This document shows positions 45,201 to 57,846 of a stretch of DNA of 64,000 bases, piece by piece. The stretch spans positions 8,060,001-8,124,000 of the forward strand of contig JANTQA010000029.1 in NCBI GenBank assembly GCA_027625915.1, read 5' to 3'. Below the pieces are notes generated by a model. It was not told the origin of the DNA. It ran no database searches and saw nothing but the letters and a program-made list of their open reading frames with translations. The number at the start of each line of letters is the position of its first letter. Position 1 is the stretch's first letter. Origin of the DNA: Anaeramoeba flamelloides (Eukaryota; Metamonada; Anaeramoebidae). The position numbers and the translations under genes are program-made.

Positions 45201-45299
45201 TGTCAGTAATTATTTATCAAAATTCTTATGGTTAGAAAACTTAAAGTAATTAAGAAAAAATAAGAAAAGAAAGTGAAAACAAAAAATCTTTAAAATAGT
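42223..45299. other. Intergenic region with one MITE
   Basis: About 3.1 kb with no supported gene. It has a MITE (43813-44008) and a (TA)n microsatellite near 44435. At 42651 TTAAGGGTCTAGTC resembles the end of the TTAA-flanked element at 31211, but no second end was found. Confidence 0.55.
43813..44008. mobile_element. TA-flanked MITE, copy 3
   Basis: 196 bp flanked by TA (43811-43812 and 44009-44010). Starts CAGTCAGTTCCACTTTTAAG, ends AAGTGGAACTGACTA. The inner repeats TTAAGGCACAA are conserved on the left, slightly mutated on the right. Same family as 38555-38751. Confidence 0.85.
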
Positions 45300-45451
45300 A
45301 AAAAAACTATCAATTCGGGTACCCAGTGCGCCACTCTGAGAGCCGTGGAATACTAATTATTAATCACGTAATGTGAAATTTTTTATCTATAATCGATAAA
45401 CTTTCTATCATGTTTTTGCACCTCATGTGTATTCAGGACGTGGATAGTTTC
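45300..45451 (-). ncRNA. Candidate Pol III structured RNA, ~150 nt
   Basis: Read on the minus strand, the two ends pair perfectly: AAACTATC (45450-45443) with GATAGTTT (45311-45304). A second helix is GAATAC (45434-45429) with GTATTC (45353-45348). Inside lies a hairpin TTTATC-GATTATA-GATAAA (45400-45382). The 3' domain holds a small hairpin CCACGGCTCTCAGAGTGG (45346-45329). The RNA ends in seven T (45306-45300), a Pol III stop, and a TATA-like tract lies about 26-45 bp upstream. The island is far less A+T-rich than its surroundings. I could not match it to U1-U6, RNase P/MRP, SRP, U3 or tRNA. A box C/D or H/ACA RNA, or a lineage-specific Pol III RNA, is possible. Confidence 0.5.
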
Positions 45452-45476
45452 TATTTGGTCATGAAAATGATAAATT

Positions 45477-45497
45477 ATATATATATATATATATATT
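45477..45497 (-). promoter_or_regulatory. TATA-like tract upstream of the candidate RNA
   Basis: A (TA)n run followed on the minus strand by TATAATTTATC ends about 26 bp before the proposed RNA 5' end. That is the spacing of TATA in external Pol III promoters. (TA)n microsatellites are common in this DNA, so the match may be chance. Confidence 0.3.
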
Positions 45498-45903
45498 AAT
45501 TATTTTTATTCTTCTCTTTTTTTTATTTTGATGATTTTTCTTTAATTACTCCTTTCTATAAATAAATTAATCAATCAATAAATAAATAAATAAAATTTGA
45601 ATTTTTCACTCTAAATTAATCCATATATTTGAAAATATTAATAAACCTATTTCTCTTATTCGATAATATTGATAATTTTATGTTTAGAATTTGTCAAAGT
45701 CAAAAATTAAAAAATTGTAAAATTTAAAAAAAAAAATCAATTTTTTAATCTCTATTCGAACTATTGAACAAAAACATTTAAATTTGAAAAAAATTCTTCG
45801 CTGAAAAAATTTCCAAATTTTACAATGAAAAAAAATATTATTTTTTTTTCAAGAAATTTAATTTATATTTTTTTTATTTTTAAATTAAATAGAATCAAAT
45901 ATA

Positions 45904-45934
<31 letters not shown>

Positions 45935-46379
45935 AGATATTACCATTGAATGGTAATCACCCTATTGAACAATTTTTCTATGTGATATTAAAATATCTTT
46001 TGTAATGAATAAATTATTTAATCGAGTATTTTAGGTAATCTTGAGGAGCAAAGTCCCCCAAAAAAATTCCAGTAAAATATTATGTTCTTCAATCATTAAA
46101 ACGAGGAATTTTTTTTAAGTGTAGACAAACTTTTCAAAACAAAAAATTTTTGGACAAAATTTCGATTGAAAAATAAAAAAATCACAAAACAAGATCAATT
46201 TTCCAATGTTGAAATTTTTTGTTCAAGTTATTTTTTTATTGTTAGGTACTATACAATTTTTAATTATAAATTTTTCTTTCTAATATAAATGTGTATAAAT
46301 TCTATCTCTTATAATCCTTTGATAATATTTCGAATTATATTTTTATTTCGATGGTAATTAGTATATTTGGACAACGAAG

Positions 46380-46930
46380 GAATATAAACCCCAATCCAAA
46401 ATTTTTAACACACCAAAATTCAATTTGTGAAAAAAAAATCTTATTTAATCTATTCAAGAAGAAATACCAAATTTGAACCATTCGATAATTGAAATGTTCA
46501 CACTTATATATAAATTAACAATACTCACAAAACAAAAAATAAATAATTATCAATACAAATAAATCAAGGGTGTGTTAAAAATTTTGGAGATAACAAAACA
46601 AAAAATGTATTGGTAAATTTCTTTAAATTCTATTAGGATTCTTGATCCATCAAAAGGTTCGATACTACCAACTATTTTAATTTGAGTTCTTCTATTTGGA
46701 ACAACTTGACTTTAACCTAACATCGATGTTGAAAAAAAATTTTGATCGAACGTTACAAGTTACGTAATTCAAAAAATGAAATTAAAACAAAAACTAAAAG
46801 ATGAAAAAATGATTTTCATATTGTACAAAAGTAAAAATTTATTTCCAATTTGAATGAAATTGTATTATTGTGATTGTTTGGACCGTTTTAGCTGTGTGGA
46901 AAATTTTGATTTTTAGTTTATTATATATAC
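46380..46930 (+). repeat. Dispersed repeat, inverted partner of 245-800
   Basis: Starts 'ATATAAACCCCAATCCAAAA' and includes the ~190-bp unit with ends CCAAAATTTTTAACACACC and GGTGTGTTAAAAATTTTGG. It continues for another ~340 bp matching the reverse complement of 245-590. The unit's perfect inverted ends suggest that a MITE lies at one edge of a larger repeat. Confidence 0.65.
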
Positions 46931-47511
46931 TCTATTAAATCTTTATTATTTTATTTTCGTTTTTTGATTATTAATTTTTCTTTATCACCTTTAGTTTTCT
47001 AACCATAAGAACATTGATGAAAAATTCTTGACAAGAAGAACAAATTTCATATTTTCAATTAATCAAATTATAAAGCTTCTGGGTAATATTTCAAGGATTT
47101 TTGTTTTTTTCAAATCGATTTCTGATCATTATAAAAAAATTTACAATAATACTAACTCATTAATAAAATGAGAAATTTTATTCGAAAATTTTCTTTTTTT
47201 TTATTGTAAAAAAAAAATAAAAAATTTAATATTGTTTCTCAAAATCATATTTTAATTATTAAAAATAAAAAAAAGAAATTTTATAAAAAAGAAAAGTAAT
47301 CAATAATAATAGCATCTAAATCCATTATTTACAAAACTAAAAAAATTAAAAATTAAAAAAATTAAACGAATAATAAAAAAATAAATAGGAACTGGACAGT
47401 AAGAATCTAAGAAAAAGAAAAACGAAAAAAGAAAAACGAAAAAAGAAAAAAGAAAAAAGAAAAACAAGAGCAAAATAATAGCAAGATCAAGTATATGAAA
47501 AAATCTTGTAA

Positions 47512-50500
47512 TTATTTTTTAGCTGATGATTTCCCTTCTTTGGACAATTGCAAACAAAAAACATTGCCTAGGCAATTTCCACAATAAATTTTTTGGTTAT
47601 CGCAAGTGATAAAGAAGGTGGTTATTTGCGAGCCATATATTTTGAAGTGTGATTTAACGATTAATTGTCTAGTTTTATCTTTCTCAAAATGATTTAGTTT
47701 CCAAAATCTGATGACACCATTGTAATGACCTGTTATATAACAATGGTTGTTATCATAATTAAAGCTTTTTGAAGAATCTAATGCTGTGATATAATTGACC
47801 AAAGTTTTTGCAATTTTGCCTTTAGCGATCAACTTTCCATTTAGAGAAAAAATTGCCAAAGTACTGCCATAACTGATTACAATTTCATTATTATACTCAC
47901 TAATTTTAATTTGTGATATTTGGCTTGTAAACCCGGTCAGAGTTTTTATGAATTTATTTTTTTTCAAATCCCAAATTATACAAACATTTTCTTCTATTGA
48001 CGAAGACACGAGAATTTGTAAACTTTCAGATATAGCTAAGCAATTAATGGTGTTTGTGTGTCCAAATAATCTTTTTCTCTCGATTAAGGAATATTGCTTA
48101 CCACTTTTCTCCAAATCCCATATTGTTACAACGCCTGACATGGTACCCGTTGCAATTATCGTACCGTTCAATTCAGAAGAACAGCAAGCTGTAATCTTTT
48201 CACAGTTGAAGTTGTCTAAAATGGTTATTGGGTTATCATAATTGTCATATGGGAAAATACGTAAAGAATAATCGGGGTAATTCCAACAGAGTATTTTTTT
48301 CATTTTTTTGGAAATTGGTATTTTATTCACGCCTGCAATTATGATCCTATTATCGTTGGTTATTCGTATTAAGCCCACTGGCCCCTTAATATCTTTAATT
48401 AAATCTTCTTGGTAGTATTCTGGTGAAGTGAAAATTGAAATGGGCTTTTTAAATGTTTTTTTTTTCTTATGAGCCTTAGTAAATAATTGTTTAGGTGTTT
48501 GACCAAAATTTTTGATTTGATCTAGTGTTGATTTTTTTTGCCAAGCATTTTCAATTTTATTTAAGTCGACGGCACCTTCATAGGTCAAATAATAAAACAC
48601 GTTAATAGCTTCTTCTGCTTCTTTCCCCCTTTGTTTGTATCCAAAGATTAAATCTATCCATTCATTTAAATGTTCGTTCACATAATCAGATTCTAATGCT
48701 TCTCTCATGATTTGAATAAATTTATACGGATCATTATTCGCCCACGGCGGTAATTCTACATTATTAACTTTTTCTTGATTTTTTTTTTCTATTCTGTTCC
48801 CAAAATCAAATTTATTTGAGTTTAAAAACATTTCTGGTAAATAGTAGAATTCTGGTATCAATTCTTTGACATCAGTCATATTTTTACTTGATGCCTGGCT
48901 AAATGTTTCTTCGATACTCGAAAATAATCTATCTGGATGATCAAAAGTCCCTCCTATATTATTATTGTTGTTTTTATCAAGATTTTATTTATTTTTGTTG
49001 TTGGTAATTATTTATTGTTTTTTTTAATTTATTATTTAAATTTGTTTTTTATTTTTTTTGTTTCAAAAAGAGTTATTTTATTGTTCTCATAATTTTTTTA
49101 TTTAAAAGGGATTTATTTGAAAATGAAAAAAATGAAAATTTCTAATTTTGAGAAATATAAAAAACGAACACAGAAACCTTTTTTTTCAACAAAATATATT
49201 TTTGAAAAATAGAAAATTGGGTTCTATTAATAAAATAAAGAAAATTATAGTAATGTTAATTATTTAATATTAGGTTTTTCATATCAAAAAAAAAAATCAC
49301 AGAAATCACATAAATCACAGAAAACAAAACGTAGCTATATTTTTTTGAGTGTTTTTGATGAAAATCACATAAATCATAGAAATGTGATGGTTCGAATTTT
49401 TTCGAAAAAATTATGGGTACTCTTTGACTTTTTTTCTGAAATCTTCTAAGTAATCAAAATTTTTCATTGTTCTTTTTTTAAAGAAAGCCTCTTTTTTAAG
49501 ATTTCAAATAAATATTATTAAAGGATTGATAAGAATTATTGATTCAGTAAAAAGTATCGTGGCTGTGATTTTGGGAGTACTTAATTAAAGATAGCAGTGT
49601 TTTTTTTTTTTTTTTTTTGATTTTTTACCAATTGCTTCTTATAAACCCTTTTTAAATTTCTTTTTTTTTTTTTGTTTTTTTTTTTTTTTTTTTTCTTTTC
49701 AATTTTTTGCTTTTGCTTTTTAACCATAAAAAAAATTGGGTATGTCTTTCCCTTGAACAATCGTGAAATCTATGATTTTACGCTTAAATTACCTTTGAGG
49801 AAATTTAAGTAAAAGGGTATCTAGAGTGTAATTTACACTTCTTCCATCAATAAACAATAAATTATTTTATTTAAAAATTTTAGATTTGGTTTGATCGGAA
49901 ATTACCCTTTCATATAATTGAAAAACAGTGAGTTGTTATGGAAAAAAAGAAATTAAGAAAGCAAACCTTGAAATTGGACTGAATAGGAAGTATAAGGTTC
50001 CATTCTAATTAAATAATATAAAACAATACCAGCAGTAGAATAATGGCTACCATAATGGAATGGTGGAATATTTTCATCTTCCCACATTTCAAACCTTTCT
50101 CGAAATTTATTAGCCCTCTCTTCGTTTAATGCTCCCATCTAAAATTATTAAATATAAAATAATGAAAAAAAAAAAGAAAAAAAAAATCGAGGTATTAAAG
50201 AGAGATAAGTTTTTTAAAAATTAGGAAAAGATTAAATAGATTGTTCTCATCTTTCATATAAAAGAAAGAAAATATATATATTCTCTATCAAAAAATTTTA
50301 CTTATCATAAAAAAGGATTTTGTAATTGATTTAATAAAATAAATTATTCTATTTCATATTTGCCCTTAAAAAAGTAAAAATCTGGTTTTTAATCCAAACA
50401 CGAAAATTAACAGTGATGTTTTCAGGTGTTTACCTGTTTTTAATTTTTAAATGATAAAAATAATTCCATATCAAAATCATTTTTAATCTATTCATTTTTG

Positions 50501-53500
50501 TCATTTAGAATTCTTTACTTAACAACAAATGAAAAATGTTTTTGTCAATGTTATTTAACCATTCTGGAAAATAATTGTCAAATGGGAAAAAAATGTCAAA
50601 TCTGTTTTAATTGTAAAACAGTAGTAATGTGTTCTCATTTTCAGTTATTTTTTAATGTCTTTTTTTGCTCATTTTAGACCAAAAACCAAGTCCAAAAATT
50701 TGGTTGATTATTGTAATCAAAATTGAATTCAAAACATCACATCAAACCAAAATTTGAGCATGTTCAATTTTCCAAATATGGGATTTAAATTGTAAACACT
50801 AGTAAAAGTTAATTTTTTGTATTTTTAGATGCTATGCTTTTTCCATCCATGTGAAATTGGCTTTAAGATTTTAACAATAGGTATTAATCAAGTTTATGGA
50901 AAATTTCATTTTCATATGTCTTCATTTATCAGTGAACAATGAGTAAATAAAAAAAATTTGAAAAATTTTCCTTTTCACTACATGTGTATGAAAAAATAAA
51001 ATTGAAAATTCCAAATTAGATAAAACTAACCTAATTCTATTATCTTTTTGTCTTTATCAATCAAGTTTATTCACAATATAATCAACAGTCCAAGGCTTAA
51101 AAATCTTGAGACTATTGTATTTGTTGTTGTTAATAGTATTACCACCATTTTTAAAACTCTCTAGTCTAGAAAAATTTTCTATTTTGGGGTAAAAAATTTT
51201 AAATTGGATGTGACAATGAATTTTCCGTAAATTCAACTTTATAATATTTAGTTTGATAGATAATAACCAATAGTTTTGAAAACACTCTACTCATCTAAAA
51301 AAACTGGAATAGAGAAAAAAAAATTTCTGATTATAAATATTGAAAGTTTCCTAGTTTTTTTTTTTACATTTTTGAATTAAACTGACAATTAAATTAATTT
51401 TCGGTTTATTTCAAAAATTAAAAAAAAACTAACGAAAGTGTCAGTCAAGTTCCATAGAGTGCCGTAGAGTGCCTCGTTTTTTCGGAATTCAAGAAATAAA
51501 AACCTAACAGCGCTTTTCTTGAATTGAAAAGAATTGAGTAAAATCAAAGATTTTTCTCTACTTATTTCAAATTTTGGAAAATTAATGAAAAGTGTAGTCA
51601 AATGCCGTAGAGTAACATAGAGTGTATAGGTTTTTTTTGAGTTTTCTGTTTTATCTATAAAATCTATTGATTTTCGTTAGGTTTTTTTTACTTTCGAAAT
51701 AAACCGAAAATTTATTAAAATTTTTTGTTTATTTCTAAAGTAAAAAAAACTCAAAAAAACCTAGAATACTTCACAAATAAACAGAAAACTGATGAAAACC
51801 TAACGAAAGTGTCCTAGGATTTTTTTACTTGTTGGAAAAAACGTAACAATTTTAATAAATTTTCGGTTCATTTCAAAAATTAAAACAAACCTAAAGGAAA
51901 AAAAAAAAAAAATATTTTTTCCAATTTAAAAGAACAAATAATTCTTGAATAGTCAAAATAATTGATTCCCCGTTTGAAAGATATTCATCAGATTTAAAAT
52001 ACTATTAAAATATTTGATAATGGCCTCTTCTGTGTAAAGAAAAAAATTTTCTAATTTTTTCGGATTAAAATATTAAAAGAATATTTCTATTAATGGAAAA
52101 TTGGATTTTTCAACTTAAATTGTTAAATATTTCTAAAAATAATTTTTGATCAACATACCTTTTATTAATCAATAGTGTTTATTATAATTGAAGTTATCAA
52201 AAAATGTAAAATTAGCAAATGTTTAATTTTTTTTTGAAAAAATTTTTTCATTATCATATACAATCTTACAATTTTAATTGATTTTACAATTTTTTTCCAG
52301 AATGGTAAAAATGTTTATAAAAATTATAATTAGAGAAATAAAATTGAAACTTCTCTATTCCCATATGAATTTAAATAAAATAAATTCAAAAAAAAAAATG
52401 AGTTTTTTTTTATAATAAAAAGAATACAAAGACGAATTTTCGTTTAATTCAGGTTACTTTAAATTTCTTGAGATCCAATTTATGTTTTTATGAATTGTTT
52501 TATAAAATAAGCCGACAATTGTTGAAATAAAAGATAATTCTTTCTTACTAAATTTGGTTCGCGAAACTTTATTGAACTCAATTCTAAAAAAAACTATTTA
52601 AATATCCAAAATCATTAAAAACCATTTATTGATTCTTGATAATAATTCAATTTATTTATAAGATTGTTATTACTTTAATTGAAAGATATCAAAATTTTCT
52701 GATCTCAATTGTATATGATCTTTTTTTAGGTGAAAATTGGTGTTTATTATTTTCTTTTTGATCGAAAAAATTGTTTTCTTAACTTGTTTAATCTCGACAA
52801 ATTTTCAAATAGAATTGGAAAGCTTATAAGTATTTTCTATTGTTGAAAAAATCCTTTGTATCCTTGATATATTGTTCATTTTTTAAATGAAATTGGTCGT
52901 GCTTCGTTTTGTACAAAAACATGTCTATTTTTTATTAAATTTTTTGGAAATATTTTAATCAACATATTTTGAAATAAAAACAATTTTTACAATTGGTATT
53001 AATATTAAACTTAATTTGGCAATGTCAATTAACGAATACCTTCACTAACAAAGATATTTTTAAAAATGTTAAAAAAAAATCCTCACTTTTTTTGGAAATA
53101 CCTTAGATATAATATGGTAAATCATTGTAATACATATCAATATTTTTTCAAAAAAAAAAAATAAAATATAATGAATATTTGGATTTTTAATAAAGAATTT
53201 TGAAATGGTTGAATTCATTTGATAAAATTTAAAGTTTATCTATAAACTATTTTACAAATCAATGCCACACATTTAAAAATGGAAAAAACATAGTAATTTT
53301 TTGAAAAAAAATAATTCTTTAATCATGTTTTTAAAATAAGAAATATTTTATCATGGGTGTAATTATCTCTTTTGATCCTAAAGTAATTTAATTAAGATTT
53401 TTATAAACAATGCTAAAGAAAAAAAAAACAGAGGCTAATAATTATGGAATAAAATTTCTCAAATTATTTCTGGGTTAAAATTGTTGAAAGATAGTTTATT

Positions 53501-55852
53501 TTACAACTTGTAGTGAAACTCAATTGATAAATATTAAATCAGAATTGAGAGATTTCCCATGAGATGTTATATATTTAAATCAAAACAATTATCTTTGTTT
53601 AACTAATCTATGAAAATTGATTCATCAAATCCAAAATTTTCTATTGATGGATTTTCAAAATTCCAAATCAAAAAAAAATTTAAATATAGATCAATAAAAC
53701 TATTTTTCAAAAATAACTCCTCAATCATCTTTATTTCTGATTTATTTTTCCTAATTCTTTATTTTTGAAATATTAAATTCGTTTTTTTTGTTAATTTTTT
53801 TCAAAAAAAATAAGATTTCAAAAGATAAATGGTTTATTAAAAAAAAGTATGTCTCCTAAAAAAATGAAAGTATTTTAATTGTTAATTGAAATTAAAATGG
53901 GTATTAAATTAATGTAAAAAACGAAAATGGAAATATACATTTTCTTAGTGGTAATTTTTGAAATGGCCTTTGCTTAATTGTACAAATTTTAGTATGGATA
54001 AATCAATTAAGATTATACTAATTTACTTTAACTTTCTAGTAAATAATATGCTATATTATAGTCTAAATAGTTCAGGGTTTGATTTTAGTTTGTACAGTAT
54101 TACTGATAATAAGCAAATAAATACCAAGATCTACTTGAAATTTTTTTGAAAAGAACAATCAAAAAAAAAAAAATAAAATAAAATAAAAATTACTGGTTTT
54201 GATAAATCTCTATAATTTTCTGGATCCGTTAAGTCAATAGTTTCGCTTTTGTAATTTGTTAAAACCCAAGGAAATATTGGGTATTGGTTTAAATCATTGT
54301 ACGTTCTCCCTGCAAATGAATTTAAAATCATTAAATATTCAAAATTTGAAATTTGATTTTCAACCCACGAATTGGTGATTCTAGATAATGAAGGTATTGA
54401 AGAATTGGAATTTGAACTTAATAAATTTGACGATTTTTTGAATAAATTTAAAGTGAATATTGAATTAATATTTTTGTTGATAGCATAGCTATTATTTAAA
54501 ATTTTTATAATTTGATACTTTGAAGATAAAATTGAAACTAATTTTTGGAAAATTTCATTTCGGATTTTTGGATCAAATAACAATAAATGATTATTACCAT
54601 TATTTAAAAACAATTCAATTGCCATTGGTGAAGTGTCAAAATTGCGTAAAATCATTTGATGTATACTTTTAAAATTAATAGTCATTAATTTATTATTATT
54701 ATTATCGTTATTGTTATAATGGTTTAAATATTGTTTATTATTGCTGTTGTTGTTATACTTTAAATTATCATTATTAATATAAATATATATTGAATTTAAA
54801 CAAATATACAAATAACATGAAATAGTATTCAAACCTTTAACTAAAAAGGATTGATAAAAATTAATAATTTTATCTTGATTTACAATATATTTAAAAATTG
54901 GATGCTTTGTTTCAATTTTTTTATTTTGACTCTTTTTCTTCTTTTTATGATATGAATTATTATTTTTATTTAAATCCATAGGTTTTTTATCATTAAAAAA
55001 AATTAAATGTGAATTTTCCGTTGATTTGTTTAATAATTCAATTTCTTTTTGGATTTCTAATTGCTTTTTTTTTTCTTTATCTAAAATTATTTCTGTATTA
55101 TTATTCCTGTTTTTATTTTGATCATTATCATTATCATTATCATTATCATTTTCATTTTCATTATTGTGATTGTTGGTATTTTCTATTGTTTTATTTTCAT
55201 TATTATGGTTGTTGTTATTATTTATTGAATTATAGCTATTATAATGTTTGTTATCAGAATTTGGGAGAAATTTTAATTTCATTCCAAAGGGGCTTTGGAA
55301 GGAATCTAATTTCCACCTATTATTGTTAGGATTAAAATTTTGATTAAAAATGGCTCGTTCATAAAATAGATTTTTTTTAATATTTGACCATTTTTTGGAT
55401 AAAATAAAAAATAAAGAATTGTCTTTGTTTTTTAATTTTTTAAATTTGGATATTAATAAAAAATTTAAAGAAGATTTTTTAAATTTTTCTTTTTCTTTTT
55501 CATTAATGATCATTTTTTGAATTATAGTTTTTCTTCTAATTTTCCTATTTTTATGCCTTTTTTGTGTTTTTTCATGTTTCCATTTAATGATTATGATCTG
55601 AGTAAAATTATTTAAAAATTTTTTGTAATTGTTAAAAACTAAAGTTGATAAATTTAGAATATTTTTAGAATTTAATTGGATAACATTTGTATTTAATTCA
55701 TTGATAAAAGATTTTAATATTTTTTGAAAAAATTCTTTATAATATTCACATTGATTATTTTTATTATCAGAAAAGGTATTCTCGTTTTTAGAATTATTAT
55801 TATTAATATTATTATCATTATCATTATTTTTATTATTATCATTATTATTATT

Positions 55853-55896
<44 letters not shown>

Positions 55897-55897
55897 C

Positions 55898-55966
<69 letters not shown>

Positions 55967-57799
55967 GTCACTATTATTAGTATTAGTTTGTTTAACATTT
56001 TCTTCATTATTGAGGTTTAATTGTTTAAAAAAGTCATTATCTTTTTTGAAATTAAAAAATATTTTTAACTGGTTTTTAGGAATTTGTTTAACTATTAATT
56101 TCCAAATTAAAATAGATATTGCAGAAATTTTGGGATTTAAAAAATAGTATAACGTTATAAACATTAATGTTTGTAAAAAAGTTAAATCGATAATTGAATT
56201 TTCAATCAAAATAGATTTCTTCAAATGGATAAAATTAAAAATTTCAAGTATTTTTTCTTCGTTTTCTTTGAATTCAATAAACATATAAATTAAAATTTGA
56301 GTTAAGTTTTGATAAATTGTTTGTATAAAATAAATTTTTGGGTTTTTATGTGATTTTTTTTTTTTTTTACTCATAGGAATAAATGATTTATTATTTAATA
56401 AATAGGATTCATCATGTAATGGGATGATTTTTTTTTTATAATTATTATCATTATTATCATTATTATTTTCATTATTAAAAATGGAATTTATCAATAAAAT
56501 AAAAAATTTGAAAACTTTTAATTCTTTGTTTTTAAAATATTTCAAATATAAATTTTCAATAATCTTTTCACAGATTTTAAAAATATTTTTAATAAATTTG
56601 GTATTTTTTAAATTAATTAAAATTATATCAGTTTGAAAGTTTTTTATTACTTTTAAAAAAAATATTTTTTCAAATTTAATTATTAATTGAAAGGGTATTG
56701 TTTCTGGAAAGGATAAGAAAATTCTATTTAATAAAATTTTAATTTTTTTATTAAACAATATTTCTTTATTGAGAATTAAAATCACTAATTTATTTATAAT
56801 ATTCAGTATTAATGGATTTTCAAAGATTTCGTTATTAATTACTGTGTAATTGATTGTAATCAAATTACTCAATTTATTAATATCTTTCTTACTATCTTTT
56901 TGTTTCTTCGTTTTTTTATTATTAGTGATGATTTGAATGCTGTTGTTTGAATAATTTAAATTTAGTTTGTTGATAAATTTGGGATTGGTATCCGTATCAT
57001 TTATATTGATGTTAGCGTTTAATGAAGAATTTGACCGAGTGTCAGTCTCGCTTTCGTCTGGCTCTGTTAAATTATTTTTCATTATTCTAAAATTTTTTTG
57101 GAATTTTAAAGTATTCAGTTGCTCTTCAGTAGAATTTCGATACAGTTTTCTTTTATTGAATTTTTTATTAACATTCTTAATAATGTCATTTTTATTGATC
57201 GTTTTATTTTTATTTAAATTGGATCTAAAACTATTTCTCATAAAAATTTTAGTATTACCAAGATGATTATTACTTTTTTTGAAAATTTTGCTTTTTTTTT
57301 TCTGATTGTTTGTTTCATTTTTCAGAATTAATTTTTCTAATTCGTCATTTGAAAATTCTTCAATTTCAATTTTATCGAAAAATTCAATTGGAAAAATGAT
57401 TTGTAGTATTAATTCGATAAATCTTTGGTTAATAATAAAATCTAAAAAGCTTTTTATATTTGTTGATAAAATTTCGAAAAAATTAATTATTTCAATTAAA
57501 CATTGGATTCCAATAGTTTTATCTGATTCGTTTAAAAATGCTTTTAAATCAAGATCATTGTTTTTATTTACTAACATCAAACCATCTTTTTCTTCTTGGT
57601 TCATTATATTATTTATTAATTCAATTTCTGGTTTTTCAATAAATCTTAATAATTGTAAATATTGATAATTTTTAATTATTGATAATATTACTAAACTAGC
57701 TTGAAAGCAATATTCTTCATTATTTATTAATTCGTTTTTTTTTTTTTTTTTTTTTTTATTATTAACTTCAATTAGATTACTTTTATTGCTTTTAGTACA

Positions 57800-57846
<47 letters not shown>

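Larger units (their letters stand above)
45452..47511. other. Intergenic region with microsatellites and a repeat
   Basis: Contains (TA)n and (GATATA)n arrays around 45477-45500 and 45900-45940, and the 46380-46930 dispersed repeat. The 47400-47470 stretch is a GAAAAA/CGAAAAA tract next to the 3' end of the BEACH gene. No gene is supported. Confidence 0.6.
50139..54193 (-). other. Giant intron of the BEACH gene
   Basis: Donor CCA/GTAATT at 54194-54192, acceptor TTTTAG/ATGGG before 50138; the join gives [14 protein letters not shown], the invariant BEACH text, in phase 0. The 4,055-nt intron contains repeats at 51400-51910 and 52600-53110, the latter shared with the sorting nexin's giant intron. 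I see no nested gene: open frames are short and A/T-biased. Confidence 0.85.

Noticed and set aside
47512-47700. FYVE finger expected at the C-terminus of a WDFY3-type BEACH protein
   Set aside because: No CxxC pairs or RRHHCR motif is present before the stop; the protein ends after the WD40 repeats.
51065-51290. Minus-strand open frame of ~95 codons in the BEACH intron
   Set aside because: Asn/Lys/Ile-rich with no start codon and no family resemblance; expected by chance in such A/T-rich DNA.
55714-56020. Poly-Ile open frames on both strands
   Set aside because: These are other-frame readings of the (TTA)n poly-Asn tract in the BEACH gene.
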